Shown: positions 1 through 9,277 of the stretch, one piece after another
Layout: each line of letters begins with the position of its first letter
Numbering within the stretch: the first letter of the stretch is position 1
Assembly (NCBI GenBank): GCA_016211105.1
Contig: JACQSX010000047.1
Location: 105,216 to 169,215, forward strand
DNA: 64,000 nucleotides
Source of the DNA: Acidobacteriota bacterium
GTDB lineage: Bacteria; Acidobacteriota; UBA6911; JACQSX01
Direction of reading: 5' to 3'
Position numbers and translations under genes: made by a program
Notes under the pieces: model-generated
What the model saw: the letters and a program-made list of their open reading frames with translations, nothing else
Databases searched by the model: none
What the model was told of the DNA's origin: nothing

Positions 1-1536
1 CCCCAAGACTACAGGCCTGTTTTTGAAGGCAAACACGGCCCCGACGCGGCATCCCACAGTCATCCACCGCTGATTTCCTACTTGCTCGCATTGCTCCGCC
101 GGTTCCGCGGTCGGGAAGATGAATTTTTTTTCCATTCTGCCTTTTTGGTTTTTCCCATACTGCTGGGGATCGGCACCTACTTGCTGGCATTGCATCAAAC
201 GCGATTTCCACTCGCGGTTGCCTTGCTGGTCGTCTGGAACCCTGCCACTTATGTATTGTCACAGTCACTCATGACGGATGTTCCGTTTGTGGCGCTGTAC
301 ACGTTGGGCATTGCTCTGTCTACCTGGAAAGAGGAACGGCGAGAGGGCTTCCAGTGGCTGGCGGCAGCAACGCTGAGTCTGGCCACAATGATGAATTATC
401 TTGCGCTCTCGGCGATCCCCTTATTGGCAGTCGCGCGGTGGCAAAAGCAACGGTTGGTGTCACGCCTGTGGCCCGTTATGATCCTCCCGTTATTATGTTT
501 TGCTGGCTGGGTCGGGCTACAATCCTTCCACTATCACCGGTTTATTTTGGCGGCCACAGGCAAATTTTTGACCACAGAAGGAAACGCGCAATGGTTCTTG
601 CTTGGGGAAAAACTGCTCAGCACCCTTTTAAACGTGGGGGGCATGTTATTGGTATTGTGCCTCTTTTATCGGCATCGGCGCTCCGGCTGGTTGCTCTGGC
701 TGGCATTGACCTTGGTCACTGCGATGTCGGTGGCTCTTTGGATCCACTGGCACTGGCTCCACAGCTTGCTGCTGGGACTTTTTGTTGCCTCAGGCGTATG
801 CTCCGTCAAAGAAGCGCTTGCAGGACACGGAGACGACGCTACGACAACGGAGGACGTACAATGGACAACGGATCGCGATGAGGGCACCTCAACATCTAAT
901 GCCCTATTGTTGCGGTTATGGCTGTTAGGCTTTTTAGCCACGTGTATACTGGTTTATTACCACGGTTCGGTTCGTTACGTGCTGCCGATTATTGTGCCTG
1001 CAGTCGTTCTCCTGGCGAGCCGCTCTGCCTGCAATCAATTCAAGATGACCGCGAGCGTCGCTGCCACACTTATCTATGCGATTCTGCTGGCCCACGCTGA
1101 CTACCGGTTCGCATCGATTTACCCTCCCATCGCCGAACAAGCGTTTCGCGATTATTCCGGCAGCCGTATCTGGGCGACCGGCGAGTGGGGCTTTCGATAT
1201 TACATAGAACGCAAAGGAGGCCAGACGCTGGTGCGAGAAGACCAGCGCCCCAATGCAGGCGATATCCTGATCAAACCTGCTCTAGCCATGCCGTATGTCA
1301 CCGGGTATGACAACGATGAGCATGTCGATTTACTGCGCCAGGAATTTGTATTCTTGCCCAATCCGATTCGCCTGCTCGATTTTTCCAGTCATGCAGGTTT
1401 CTACAGTACCGGTTGGGGCATGCTTCCCTGGTCGCTTCAAATAGAGCACAGTCCAGTCGAAATTTTCACTTTTTTCCGGATAAAGAAGCGCTTTCAAGGA
1501 GATCCCTCGAGTCTGAGACAGGATTATTTTCGCTGA
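1..1536 (+). CDS. GT39-like membrane glycosyltransferase, 5' end outside window
   Basis: The reading frame is open from base 1, so the gene starts upstream and about 511 residues are visible. The first residues contain an acidic stretch followed by HSHPPL (residues 19-24), matching the conserved first-loop region of PMT/ArnT-type GT-C glycosyltransferases, where an Asp and an HPPL-like motif precede the next membrane helix. Many hydrophobic helices follow up to about residue 360, then a soluble C-terminal part of about 150 residues. Family members use polyprenyl-phosphate sugars at the periplasmic face. The acceptor here cannot be read. It is the only plus-strand gene before 13.6 kb. The exact family is less certain than the general class of polytopic glycosyltransferase. 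Confidence 0.6.
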   Translation, partial: PQDYRPVFEGKHGPDAASHSHPPLISYLLALLRRFRGREDEFFFHSAFLVFPILLGIGTYLLALHQTRFPLAVALLVVWNPATYVLSQSLMTDVPFVALYTLGIALSTWKEERREGFQWLAAATLSLATMMNYLALSAIPLLAVARWQKQRLVSRLWPVMILPLLCFAGWVGLQSFHYHRFILAATGKFLTTEGNAQWFLLGEKLLSTLLNVGGMLLVLCLFYRHRRSGWLLWLALTLVTAMSVALWIHWHWLHSLLLGLFVASGVCSVKEALAGHGDDATTTEDVQWTTDRDEGTSTSNALLLRLWLLGFLATCILVYYHGSVRYVLPIIVPAVVLLASRSACNQFKMTASVAATLIYAILLAHADYRFASIYPPIAEQAFRDYSGSRIWATGEWGFRYYIERKGGQTLVREDQRPNAGDILIKPALAMPYVTGYDNDEHVDLLRQEFVFLPNPIRLLDFSSHAGFYSTGWGMLPWSLQIEHSPVEIFTFFRIKKRFQGDPSSLRQDYFR

Positions 1537-1619
1537 GCTGACGCGCATTCTTGGAGCGAGCATCCGAGGTGCGGGTGCCGTGGTCGCCTCCATGGCGCGC
1601 GGGCAAAAGCGGAAGGATA

Positions 1620-1886
1620 TCAGCCGGACATCTCACCTACAATCGTGTGCTTGATCGCAGTTACAATGAATTCGGGGCTGTGCTCAGCCTCCCCGGACAG
1701 AATCAACTCCAACTCAAATTGCTGTGGCCCATGAATCATCATCTTCCAGTCGCAGTCGCCGTGACGCCCTTCTATCATTGCCGTCCAATCGTCGGGTAGA
1801 ATTCGGAAAGTCTCGTCAACCGCTTTTCGGATGCGCTCCTCAAGATGAGAATTGCCGAATTGTGGAAAGCTTATGGTGACTGGCAT
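1620..1886 (-). CDS. Hypothetical 88-residue protein
   Basis: This small soluble protein has no motif I recognise. It has an N-terminal segment with an amphipathic stretch (LEERIRKAVDETFRILP) and a C-terminal half with alternating charged and hydrophobic residues, giving normal protein-like composition. It lies downstream of lptFG on the same strand with a gap of 116 bases and could be on the same transcript. The start ATG has no clear ribosome-binding site. It resembles small acidobacterial conserved hypothetical proteins in look only; no function is proposed. Confidence 0.5.
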   Translation of the reverse strand: MPVTISFPQFGNSHLEERIRKAVDETFRILPDDWTAMIEGRHGDCDWKMMIHGPQQFELELILSGEAEHSPEFIVTAIKHTIVGEMSG

Positions 1887-2002
1887 CGGGGCGGATTTTA
1901 TGACGGCCCAGCCGCCATATCAACTGGTTTACTTAGTACCTCGATTCATACGGAAGCGTACGTCAATTCTTCCCCTTGCGTGAGTTCAATATTGCGAATT
2001 CA

Positions 2003-4321
2003 TCAAGTCCGGATGGTAAGCAGCAGGTATACCCCTCCAGTGGCGAACAGTAGATTCGGGGCCCAAGCCGCCAGAGCTGGAGCCAGCATTCCGCTGCCGC
2101 CCATGACTTCGCTAATGCCAAATGCGCCCCAGTAAACGATTCCGATCAAGATACCAAGAGTCACTCCATGAAGCGCTCCCTTTCGTCCCATGGAAAACGC
2201 GAAAGGAATTCCAATCATTGCCATGATGATACTCACTGCTGGAAAGGAAATCTTTTTGTATAACTCCACGCGTAACTCTTCCACCTCAAAGCCGGATTGC
2301 TGCAGGCTGTGGATGTGATTCTTCAGCTCCACGTACCGCATCTTGGTCGATTCCTTGACCTCTTTGGCAAAGTAAGAGGGACCCTCGGGAAGCCTCAAAA
2401 TCATATCCTCAAAGAAAGTAAAGCCATGGCCAGGATCGTTAAAATCTCTCACGAAACCGTGGTGGAGCGCCCACGCTTTTTGGCGAGAATCCCAGACCGC
2501 TCGTGACGCATAGATACGGCTGTTATACCGGCTCTCGATAATGTCGAGATCATAAATGGATAGTTGGGCAAACTCGTTGCGGGTGGAATCAAACCGTACA
2601 TAGTTGTACAACCTTGGCTTTTGCCCGAAGATCCATTGCCGATCGGGATGATAAAACGTTTGAATCGGTCGTCCTTTGATCAGATTGCGCAAGTTGTCTT
2701 GTTTTTGGTTCGCAAACGGAAGCACGGAGTCCTGCATTACAAAAAGAAAAATACTCAGAGCGGCAGCGCTCAAAAGGGCGGGCACCACAATCCGATAGAG
2801 GCTCACGCCGGCTGCTTTCAACGCAGTGATCTGATGCGTTCGATCTAACAGGCCAAAATTTACCAACGTAGCTACTAGGATCGACATAGGGATTGCCAGC
2901 GTCAGCACGTGAGGCAGCAGGTACCAGAAATAGTCCAACACGATCCATGGAGCGACGTGATTATTGACGATGTCATCGATCAATTCGAACAGAGTAAAGA
3001 CAAGAAACAGTGCTACGCTTATGGCCAGGGTCATGGCGAAGTACTTGAAGAATTCCCGTACCAGATAGAGATCAATTACTTTCAGAAAACCAACGCGCAG
3101 GAAAGCAAACGTCTCATTCTTCCGAGAAGAGTCGCGCCCGATCCGCCCACTCAACACAGTCCACCCGCGGCGTACAGACTCCAACACCGCCAGCAGCACT
3201 TTGTTCTCAGTAATCACCCGCATCGACGGAGAATCACGATTCATGAAGCGCAGCGCCAGTATGGCGCCCGTGTACAAGAGCAAGTTGCTCCCCCAAACAC
3301 CCAACCAGACGGGAACATTCCCATCTTTCGCAAGCCCGCTTCCGGTCACAAACAGAACGAAATACGAGAATGTAATCAGCATTCCAATGATCAGTCCGTA
3401 GGCACGCCCCCCCCGTCGAGTATTTATCCCCAACGCTAATCCGAGAAATGCGAAAGCAAAGGTAGAGAGCGGTAGAGCCAACCGGCGATTTAATTCTACA
3501 GAAGTTTTGTGGCGCTCTTTGGCAGTGGATTCCCCATGCACAAGAAGCTCGAAAGTGCTCTTTTCTTCTGGCTTGAGAGGACGAATTGGAGGAGGGCCAT
3601 TCTCGGCCACTCGCATGGACATTTCCAGGGTCTTGAAGGCGGATAGGTTGTCCCTGGTATTGTCCTGCATATCCATCTTGTAGATCGTGCCCTCCTCAAA
3701 GTGCAACTGCAGTGTGCCTCGTTCCGGCTGGGGCGCAACTTGTCCGCGTCTTGCGAGAATGATTTTCTGCTCGTTCGCCACGGTAGTGTCGGCGACAAAG
3801 ACACCATCCCAGATCCCTTGTTTGTACTGAATCCTCTCCACGTACAGAATCATGTTCGCGATGTCTTCGTTTAACACGCGGGGACGAATATCACTCATCG
3901 CTTGCCGAATCCCGACTAGATACCGAAGCTCAAGTAAATGCCGATTTCCGTAGGGAAGCAAATAAAGGGTTAGCGCAGCCGTCACCAGAAACACCCACCC
4001 CCCTATTTTTAGAACGGGAATGAGTAGTTTCAACGAACTTATACCACAAGCACGAAAGGCGACGATTTCACTATCCGAGGACAAGCGACCAAACGCAATT
4101 AAGGTCCCGACCAAAAAAGACAGCGGAACGGTAAAAGTGAGGATACCAGGGAGCAGCGATAGGCAGACCTCAACGACCGTGCCTGGCTCTGCGCCATTTC
4201 GGATTAGCAGTTCTGCGAACCGGCCCATTTCGCGGGTAAACACGATAAACGTGAGAACAAGCAACGAGATTAGAAACGGGCCGAGCAATTCTTTGTAGAT
4301 GCAGCGATCAATACAGCGCAT
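2003..4321 (-). CDS. lptFG: Fused LptF-LptG lipopolysaccharide export permease
   Basis: This 772-residue protein contains two copies of the YjgP/YjgQ permease fold in one chain. The first copy (about residues 1-375) starts IDRCIYKELLGPFL and has membrane helices, a periplasmic beta-jellyroll region and a second helix set containing NRRLALPLSTFAFAFLGLALG-like sequence. The second copy (about 405-772) starts VIDLYLVREFFKYFAM and repeats the pattern, ending near YKKISFPAVSIIMAMIGIPFAF. In Proteobacteria LptF and LptG are separate chains of about 360 residues that form the inner-membrane channel of the Lpt complex with LptB2, taking LPS from the inner membrane to LptC/LptA. Here one polypeptide could form the whole permease. 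No lptA, lptB or lptC is in the window. Confidence 0.9.
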   Translation of the reverse strand: MRCIDRCIYKELLGPFLISLLVLTFIVFTREMGRFAELLIRNGAEPGTVVEVCLSLLPGILTFTVPLSFLVGTLIAFGRLSSDSEIVAFRACGISSLKLLIPVLKIGGWVFLVTAALTLYLLPYGNRHLLELRYLVGIRQAMSDIRPRVLNEDIANMILYVERIQYKQGIWDGVFVADTTVANEQKIILARRGQVAPQPERGTLQLHFEEGTIYKMDMQDNTRDNLSAFKTLEMSMRVAENGPPPIRPLKPEEKSTFELLVHGESTAKERHKTSVELNRRLALPLSTFAFAFLGLALGINTRRGGRAYGLIIGMLITFSYFVLFVTGSGLAKDGNVPVWLGVWGSNLLLYTGAILALRFMNRDSPSMRVITENKVLLAVLESVRRGWTVLSGRIGRDSSRKNETFAFLRVGFLKVIDLYLVREFFKYFAMTLAISVALFLVFTLFELIDDIVNNHVAPWIVLDYFWYLLPHVLTLAIPMSILVATLVNFGLLDRTHQITALKAAGVSLYRIVVPALLSAAALSIFLFVMQDSVLPFANQKQDNLRNLIKGRPIQTFYHPDRQWIFGQKPRLYNYVRFDSTRNEFAQLSIYDLDIIESRYNSRIYASRAVWDSRQKAWALHHGFVRDFNDPGHGFTFFEDMILRLPEGPSYFAKEVKESTKMRYVELKNHIHSLQQSGFEVEELRVELYKKISFPAVSIIMAMIGIPFAFSMGRKGALHGVTLGILIGIVYWGAFGISEVMGGSGMLAPALAAWAPNLLFATGGVYLLLTIRT

Positions 4322-4331
4322 TTTAATCGGG

Positions 4332-4494
4332 GGTTGTTCGATTGCAGATTGCGGATTTTGGATTGCGGAATGTCTATTTCAGAACGATCGTCGTCCCTGT
4401 CGGTGGATCCGTTGTCCCGGAACCAGCTGCTAAACAAGCTGGGGACCATCGACGACGGACGACTTGAAAATCCGCAATCCCCAATCGAACAACC
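4332..4494. repeat. MITE-like or REP-like element with 28-base terminal inverted repeats
   Basis: Positions 4332-4359 and 4467-4494 are inverted copies of each other over 28 bases with two mismatches, separated by 107 bases. The inner part contains a second hairpin, CCAGCT...AGCTGG at 4425-4440. The arms carry the simple motif ATTGCGGATT. The element sits in the gap between lptFG and the AhpD-like gene and codes for nothing convincing. The architecture (about 163 bases, terminal inverted repeats, internal hairpin) is that of a non-autonomous mobile or palindromic repeat, but no flanking target duplication or second copy is visible in the window. Confidence 0.5.
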
Positions 4495-4497
4495 TGG

Positions 4498-5052
4498 CTA
4501 TCCGTGCCCCGCAGCCTTCTTCTGTCCCTCGATCTCGATTTCCAGTGACTGGCAAAGCCTTGTAACCATGTTAAAGAAAGCCGCAATTGTCGTCAGCTCA
4601 ATCACCTGTTGCTGCGTAAAGTGATTTTTCAATTGCTTGAAGAGCTCTTCATCGATACTCCCCGGATTTCTCGTAACCCCCGACGTCCAGGAGAGCAATT
4701 CTTTCTCGGCAAATGTAAAAAGATCACTTTTTTCGTGATCCTCCAGAGCCGCAACCATTCCATCCGTGATGCCTGCCTTTCTCCCTAGTATCGTATGATG
4801 GTGGAGACAGTACTGACAGCCGTTCAATTTGGCTACTTTCAAAATTGCCAGCTCGCGCATCTTGTCGTTCAGAGAAATATCGCCCATGACAGTTCGGAAC
4901 ATCCGGTAGTAGGCTTCTAGGAAGGTAGAACTGGGGGCGAGGGTTTTTACCACGTTGTCCGCCGGCACGCCGAAACTGATCTCGTAGTTCTTGTAAACTT
5001 CTCGTACGTGCTCCCCGGCAGCATCCAATTGAACTGGCAAATATTTAGGCAT
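4498..5052 (-). CDS. Carboxymuconolactone decarboxylase/AhpD-like peroxidase-fold protein
   Basis: This 184-residue all-helical protein has the AhpD-family signature: a conserved Glu in REL followed by CQYCLHHHTILGRKAG near residues 96-111, a redox CxxC with a downstream His. AhpD-type proteins use this pair with the Glu/His proton relay to reduce peroxides or to cycle peroxiredoxins. Many relatives annotated as carboxymuconolactone decarboxylases have the same fold and unknown substrates. The start is supported by a good Shine-Dalgarno (GGAGGAG, about 6 bases upstream). It lies on its own between the inverted-repeat element and the DksA-like gene on the same strand. The exact substrate is not inferable. 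Confidence 0.85.
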   Translation of the reverse strand: MPKYLPVQLDAAGEHVREVYKNYEISFGVPADNVVKTLAPSSTFLEAYYRMFRTVMGDISLNDKMRELAILKVAKLNGCQYCLHHHTILGRKAGITDGMVAALEDHEKSDLFTFAEKELLSWTSGVTRNPGSIDEELFKQLKNHFTQQQVIELTTIAAFFNMVTRLCQSLEIEIEGQKKAAGHG

Positions 5053-5137
5053 GCCTTACTCCTCCAAAGTATCAACAGCCGTCTGTATCTAGCGTCCGCC
5101 TCAATTTTTCAGCGAAGAAAACGGACAGGGTGGCGAG

Positions 5138-5479
5138 TTAGTCTTGTTTCGCGTCTTTTGCTTCCTTGCAGGCGACGCAAAGGCGAGTCCACGGAACCGC
5201 TCTCAAACGTGCCTCGGGAATTTCCTCGCCACACATTTCACAAATCCCGTACGTGTGTCGTTCAATTCGAAGGATGGCGTCGTCGATGGCACGGAGCAGT
5301 TTGCCATCCGTCTGCCGGAGGCGCAAACCGATATAGGAGTCATGGTTTTCGTTAGATTGGTCGCCAAAGTCACCGGCGCTGAAATGGCCGGAGCCTAGAG
5401 GCGGTGTTTCCTGGCGCAAAATTTCCGCCTTCTTTTCCTGGAGGGCCTCCTTGTACCGCTGCAAATCCGATGCAAGCAT
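5138..5479 (-). CDS. DksA/TraR-type C4 zinc finger protein
   Basis: This 113-residue protein has an N-terminal coiled-coil (LQRYKEALQEKKAEILRQ) and a C-terminal zinc finger YGICEMCGEEIPEARL...LCVACK, with four cysteines as CxxC-x17-CxxC. This is the DksA/TraR/YocK layout. DksA-type proteins bind RNA polymerase through the secondary channel and adjust transcription, often with ppGpp. The chosen ATG at 5479 is preceded by AAGGAAGG at a good distance; a longer frame upstream lacks this site. Residues at the coiled-coil tip are not the classical DxxDxA, so an exact DksA role is not claimed. Confidence 0.85.
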   Translation of the reverse strand: MLASDLQRYKEALQEKKAEILRQETPPLGSGHFSAGDFGDQSNENHDSYIGLRLRQTDGKLLRAIDDAILRIERHTYGICEMCGEEIPEARLRAVPWTRLCVACKEAKDAKQD

Positions 5480-5566
5480 TGTCAAACCTTCCTTACGTCT
5501 TTTTGTGGCCTTTTCAAAAAGATTTAATATACCAAACGCGCCTAGCCGCTTCAATATTCGATATTA

Positions 5567-7882
5567 CTATCCTACGCGGAGTTTCTTCCATCCCCCGAAA
5601 GCCATTCCCCTTACAACTACTGGCAACGAAAGAAAGCTGAGGATCAGTCCTACAATCCAACTCCAGGGCCGATAACGAACGTCTACCACAGACTCTCCCT
5701 CAGGGAGTGCTACGGCCATGAATAAATAGTTCGCTCGTATTAATTCAACAGCTCCCCCATTGACGTGCGCTCCCCATCCGTCATCGTAAGTTTCGCGAAT
5801 CAGCAAATACCCGGGTCCCGAAGCATGGACTTCGTAGTGCAAGTGATCGGGCATCTCGTCGACCGCGTGCACTCCGCCGGAAGCCATCCCCGTTTTTTGA
5901 ACACTCTGCGTTTCCAGAAAAAGCGTGTCCTCTGTATGTCCCGCAAGCAGAGCGTTCAAGCTCTCTTCAGCCGTCGAACTTCTGGCGGCGGCGGCAAAAA
6001 GAGCTCGAGGCACGCGTTCTGCCGCTCGATAAAGGAAGGTTCCCGACCTTCTCACTTCGGTCCATCCTGGAATCATCAAGGGAGCGGGAGATATCAAGTA
6101 TTCGATCCCACACTGCTTGAGTACCTCTGCCACCCGTTGATCTACCTGATGGATCGAATGTTGCGGATCATTCACCTTACCCGTCAGGCGGTCAAAAAAA
6201 CGTTGCGTTCTCAATAGCACCACCGACTCATAACCGCGGAAATCCCGCAGGGGAATCGTCATGCACATATTCGGCAGCGCCGTTCCATCTCCCACTCCGG
6301 CAAATCTTGCCTGCGGGTTCATTTCATTCAGTAACGTCCGCTGGCGCAGCAAATCAGGAGATACCACCGGATTGAAGTAAAAACCATAGAGAAATCCAAA
6401 CCCCGGCAGCAATCCGGCGAGAAGTGCTGGAGCCCAACGGGGTCGCAACTGCGTGGCACAAAAAAGAAAGAGAAAAACAAGGGTGATAATGCCGTACCAG
6501 GGAACCCTAGATTGAAAATGAAGGAATGGGAATCTATCAAACAAAAACCACTGCCAGAGCAGCAGCCCGAGCTGAACCAGGAGAAACACCAGCGGCACGG
6601 CTTGGAATTTTCGGACCGAAGTCCTCCAGCGCTCCAAGCCCAGCGCGAGAAGCAAGACGGCACAAAACTGAAATATTTGAACTGCGTGAATGTGATTTCC
6701 CTGCTTCAAAACCGGAAGGGAAGTGAACAGTTGGAAAATTGGCCAAATGCCGAAAGTGATCAAAAAACTCAATAGCAGTCCGGCGACGACCGCAGGAACC
6801 CGCGCATTCAGGGGACGGGATATACCATAGAAAGCGAGCAAGAGTGGAATCGCCCCCAAAAATATACACTGTTCCATTTGTCCCACGGTCGCATTCTTCG
6901 GATTGAAGACAGGAGACCCGAAGAAGTAGGGAATCCACATCGCGGGCAAGCGCAGCAGGGAAATATGGAAGGGGTTCATTGCCTGAGTTCGGCTCGCGAA
7001 GGTGGCGCTTCCCGTCACGTTGGCAATAAACGGTAGCACCACCGCTCCTGCAAGCGATACTGCCCAGGCGACATGAAACAGAAACGGCATCAGAGAGTGC
7101 CTCACACTGATCGGAGACACCTGCAACCATCTTGGGCCAAGATCAAAAACAAGAATGACGAGATACAGCAGAAAAAAAAGTATGGCCACCACCGCGCTCT
7201 CAATGTGCCCCGCGACCAGTAACGCTGATATCAACAGCGAAAACGTCCAACGGGATCGAACATCGGCATCAAGAAATCCCCGATCCAGCGTAAGCAGGCA
7301 CCACGGCAACAGCATCGTCACATACGTGTTGGGAAAACCCAAAAAATAAATGTTGTAGCCGCAAAAACAATAAGCGACGGCTGTACACCATGCCGTAAGT
7401 GGGCGGACATGCAAAGACTTTCGCGCCAAGATGTAAATTCCAAGACCCGCCAGAAAGAGCTTGAGAAAAGCACTCCATTCGAAAAATGTCTCGGGGGGCA
7501 GGAGCAGAACCAGCCAACTGACGGGGAACAAGACTGCTGATACCATGTTCGCCAGGAAGGGTGTACCGCACAGGACATAGGGATTCCAAAGAGGGAAGTG
7601 CCCGCTGCGCACCTGGTCTCGGAAGAAGCAAAGGTAGGGATAAAATTGCTGCAGAGAGTCCGAGAGATTTGCATTTTGCGGAACCGCTGGGCTGTCGGTT
7701 ACCCAGGGAACATACGAGGCCAGCAAGTCGACCGGCAGCACGACTTTGGATGTAAATAGCGCGGGAGCCAGAAACAGCGCCGCTTGCGCGGCAAGCGCGA
7801 TCGTTGCCAGGATCCATTCGCTCCGGGAGAAAATTACAGTGCGGGTACTTACGGTTTCCACCGCGGGGGCATCAGCCATCAT
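5567..7882 (-). CDS. YfhO-family polytopic membrane protein
   Basis: This protein of about 771 residues has ten or more hydrophobic helices over the first 530 residues and a soluble C-terminal region of about 240 residues. The N-terminal loop contains a VPWVTDSPAVPQ...DSLQQFYPY region followed by GHFPLWNPYVLCGTPF, which is characteristic of YfhO-like proteins. YfhO in Bacillus helps glycosylate lipoteichoic acid; in Acidobacteriota such proteins are common with no known substrate. I place the start at the ATGATG at 7882 with an upstream GGGAG; an in-frame GTG at 7945 is the alternative. It follows mqnC closely on the same strand, though there is no functional link I can name. Confidence 0.8.
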   Translation of the reverse strand: MMADAPAVETVSTRTVIFSRSEWILATIALAAQAALFLAPALFTSKVVLPVDLLASYVPWVTDSPAVPQNANLSDSLQQFYPYLCFFRDQVRSGHFPLWNPYVLCGTPFLANMVSAVLFPVSWLVLLLPPETFFEWSAFLKLFLAGLGIYILARKSLHVRPLTAWCTAVAYCFCGYNIYFLGFPNTYVTMLLPWCLLTLDRGFLDADVRSRWTFSLLISALLVAGHIESAVVAILFFLLYLVILVFDLGPRWLQVSPISVRHSLMPFLFHVAWAVSLAGAVVLPFIANVTGSATFASRTQAMNPFHISLLRLPAMWIPYFFGSPVFNPKNATVGQMEQCIFLGAIPLLLAFYGISRPLNARVPAVVAGLLLSFLITFGIWPIFQLFTSLPVLKQGNHIHAVQIFQFCAVLLLALGLERWRTSVRKFQAVPLVFLLVQLGLLLWQWFLFDRFPFLHFQSRVPWYGIITLVFLFLFCATQLRPRWAPALLAGLLPGFGFLYGFYFNPVVSPDLLRQRTLLNEMNPQARFAGVGDGTALPNMCMTIPLRDFRGYESVVLLRTQRFFDRLTGKVNDPQHSIHQVDQRVAEVLKQCGIEYLISPAPLMIPGWTEVRRSGTFLYRAAERVPRALFAAAARSSTAEESLNALLAGHTEDTLFLETQSVQKTGMASGGVHAVDEMPDHLHYEVHASGPGYLLIRETYDDGWGAHVNGGAVELIRANYLFMAVALPEGESVVDVRYRPWSWIVGLILSFLSLPVVVRGMAFGGWKKLRVG

Positions 7883-7948
7883 CGAGCTTGGAATCTCCCG
7901 ATTAGCCAGTCTACTGCCGGTTGGGTCTCGCGCCACCGTTGGCACAGC

Positions 7949-9028
7949 TCATGCAATATTGCGGAAAACGGAGTAGGTAGCATCGCGCTGCGCCGGGATG
8001 AAGCCAGCGCTCCGGATCACTTCAATGAGCTTATCCTTGGTAGCCTGGTAGTGAGCGCCAGCGGTGCTGATCACATTCTCCTCAATCATGACGCTACCGA
8101 TATCATTGGCGCCATACCGGAGCCCGACCCTGCCGACTTCCAAGCCTTGAGTGAGCCATGAGACCTGCAAATTCTTGAAGTTATCCAGAAAGAGCCGCGC
8201 CACTGCGAGCAGTTTTAAGTACTCTCGTGCCGGGAAGGTTTCTTTAATGGAAGCTGCCATTTCGGTTCCGGCCAGTTGGACGTTCCACGGGATAAAGGCG
8301 ACAAACCCTCCGGTTTCATTTTGCAGATCTCGCAACTTTCGCAGGTGCTCGACCCGTTCTTCTACCGTTTCTCCTCCGCCCACCATCATGGTTGCCGTCG
8401 TTTTCAGTCCAATCGAATGGGCGTCGCGCATCACTTGCAGCCACTCGGCAGCGGTACACTTGCCCGGACTGATCTCTTTGCGCATGCGTTCGGCCAGGAT
8501 CTCAGCGCCCCCCCCTGGAACCGAGGATAGACCGGCAGCCTTCAGCCGCTGCAGCGCTTCCTTGAACGTTAATCTGGAAAGCTTGGCTAGCACCACGATT
8601 TCCGGAGGAGAGAAGCAATGCAACTGGATTGCAAAGCGTGAGCGGATCAAGCGCAGCAGGTTCTCATAATACTCGATCCTTAGCTGCGGGTGCATCCCTC
8701 CCTGCATGAGAATTCCGGTCCCTCCCAGCGCGACGGTCTCGTCAATTTTCTTGAAAATAGCCTCATTGTCGAGAATATAAGCTTCGGCATCCCCAAACTT
8801 CCGATAAAAATTGCAGAACGTGCAGCGGGCCACGCAGACATTGGTGTAGTTAATGTTGCGATCCACAATGAAAGAAACCACCCCGTCGGGATGCCAGCGC
8901 CGGCGGACTACATCCGCCGCGGCGCCAATCTCTTCTACCGCGTCACTTTGCAGCAGATCGATCGCATCATTGATGCCCAGACGATCTCCGAAAAGGGATT
9001 TGCTCAGAATCGCCGTTACTTCGCCCAT
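7949..9028 (-). CDS. mqnC: Cyclic dehypoxanthinyl futalosine synthase, radical SAM
   Basis: This 359-residue radical SAM enzyme has the cluster motif CVARCTFC near residues 63-70. The order of conserved blocks fits MqnC: YRKFGDAEAYIL, a QGGMHPQL block, HCFSPPEI, AGLSSVPGGGAEIL, ATMMVGGGET and FIPWNVQLAGTEM. MqnC cyclises dehypoxanthinyl futalosine in the futalosine route to menaquinone, so this organism probably makes menaquinone without the Men pathway. The related enzymes MqnE and CofH share the fold; the GGGAEIL block with ATMMVGGGET and the length favour MqnC. No other mqn gene is in the window. The ATG at 9028 has only a weak ribosome-binding site. Confidence 0.88.
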   Translation of the reverse strand: MGEVTAILSKSLFGDRLGINDAIDLLQSDAVEEIGAAADVVRRRWHPDGVVSFIVDRNINYTNVCVARCTFCNFYRKFGDAEAYILDNEAIFKKIDETVALGGTGILMQGGMHPQLRIEYYENLLRLIRSRFAIQLHCFSPPEIVVLAKLSRLTFKEALQRLKAAGLSSVPGGGAEILAERMRKEISPGKCTAAEWLQVMRDAHSIGLKTTATMMVGGGETVEERVEHLRKLRDLQNETGGFVAFIPWNVQLAGTEMAASIKETFPAREYLKLLAVARLFLDNFKNLQVSWLTQGLEVGRVGLRYGANDIGSVMIEENVISTAGAHYQATKDKLIEVIRSAGFIPAQRDATYSVFRNIA

Positions 9029-9103
9029 TCTTTTCTGTTTCCAACGACCCCCGTGCAGGCAGCGACATGATCGCGTCGCTTCGTCTCTACAAACAAAAGA
9101 TCA

Positions 9104-9277
9104 TCACCTCTCGGCACGATCGCTGAGAGCTAGCATGCCTCCGGTGATAATCAATATTCCACCGACGATATGAAACGCCACCAAGTATTCTCCGACGGCA
9201 AATACTCGCTTGGCAACGATTCCGGCCAAAATACACAGGAAGCCCAGAATGAACAAGAACCATCCCCACTTTTTCAT
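9104..9277 (-). CDS. Small two-helix membrane protein, 57 residues
   Basis: A short frame runs from ATG at 9277 to TGA at 9104. The product starts MKKWGWFLFILGFLCILAG, then has a positively charged turn (AKR) and a second hydrophobic segment (FHIVGGILIITGGMLAL), ending SDRAER. Charge placement suggests both ends in the cytoplasm with a hairpin in the membrane. It lies 75 bases upstream of mqnC on the same strand and could be cotranscribed. There is a GGAG about 20 bases upstream but no well-placed ribosome site. No family is recognised; the clean hydrophobic pattern is the main reason to call it. Confidence 0.5.
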   Translation of the reverse strand: MKKWGWFLFILGFLCILAGIVAKRVFAVGEYLVAFHIVGGILIITGGMLALSDRAER

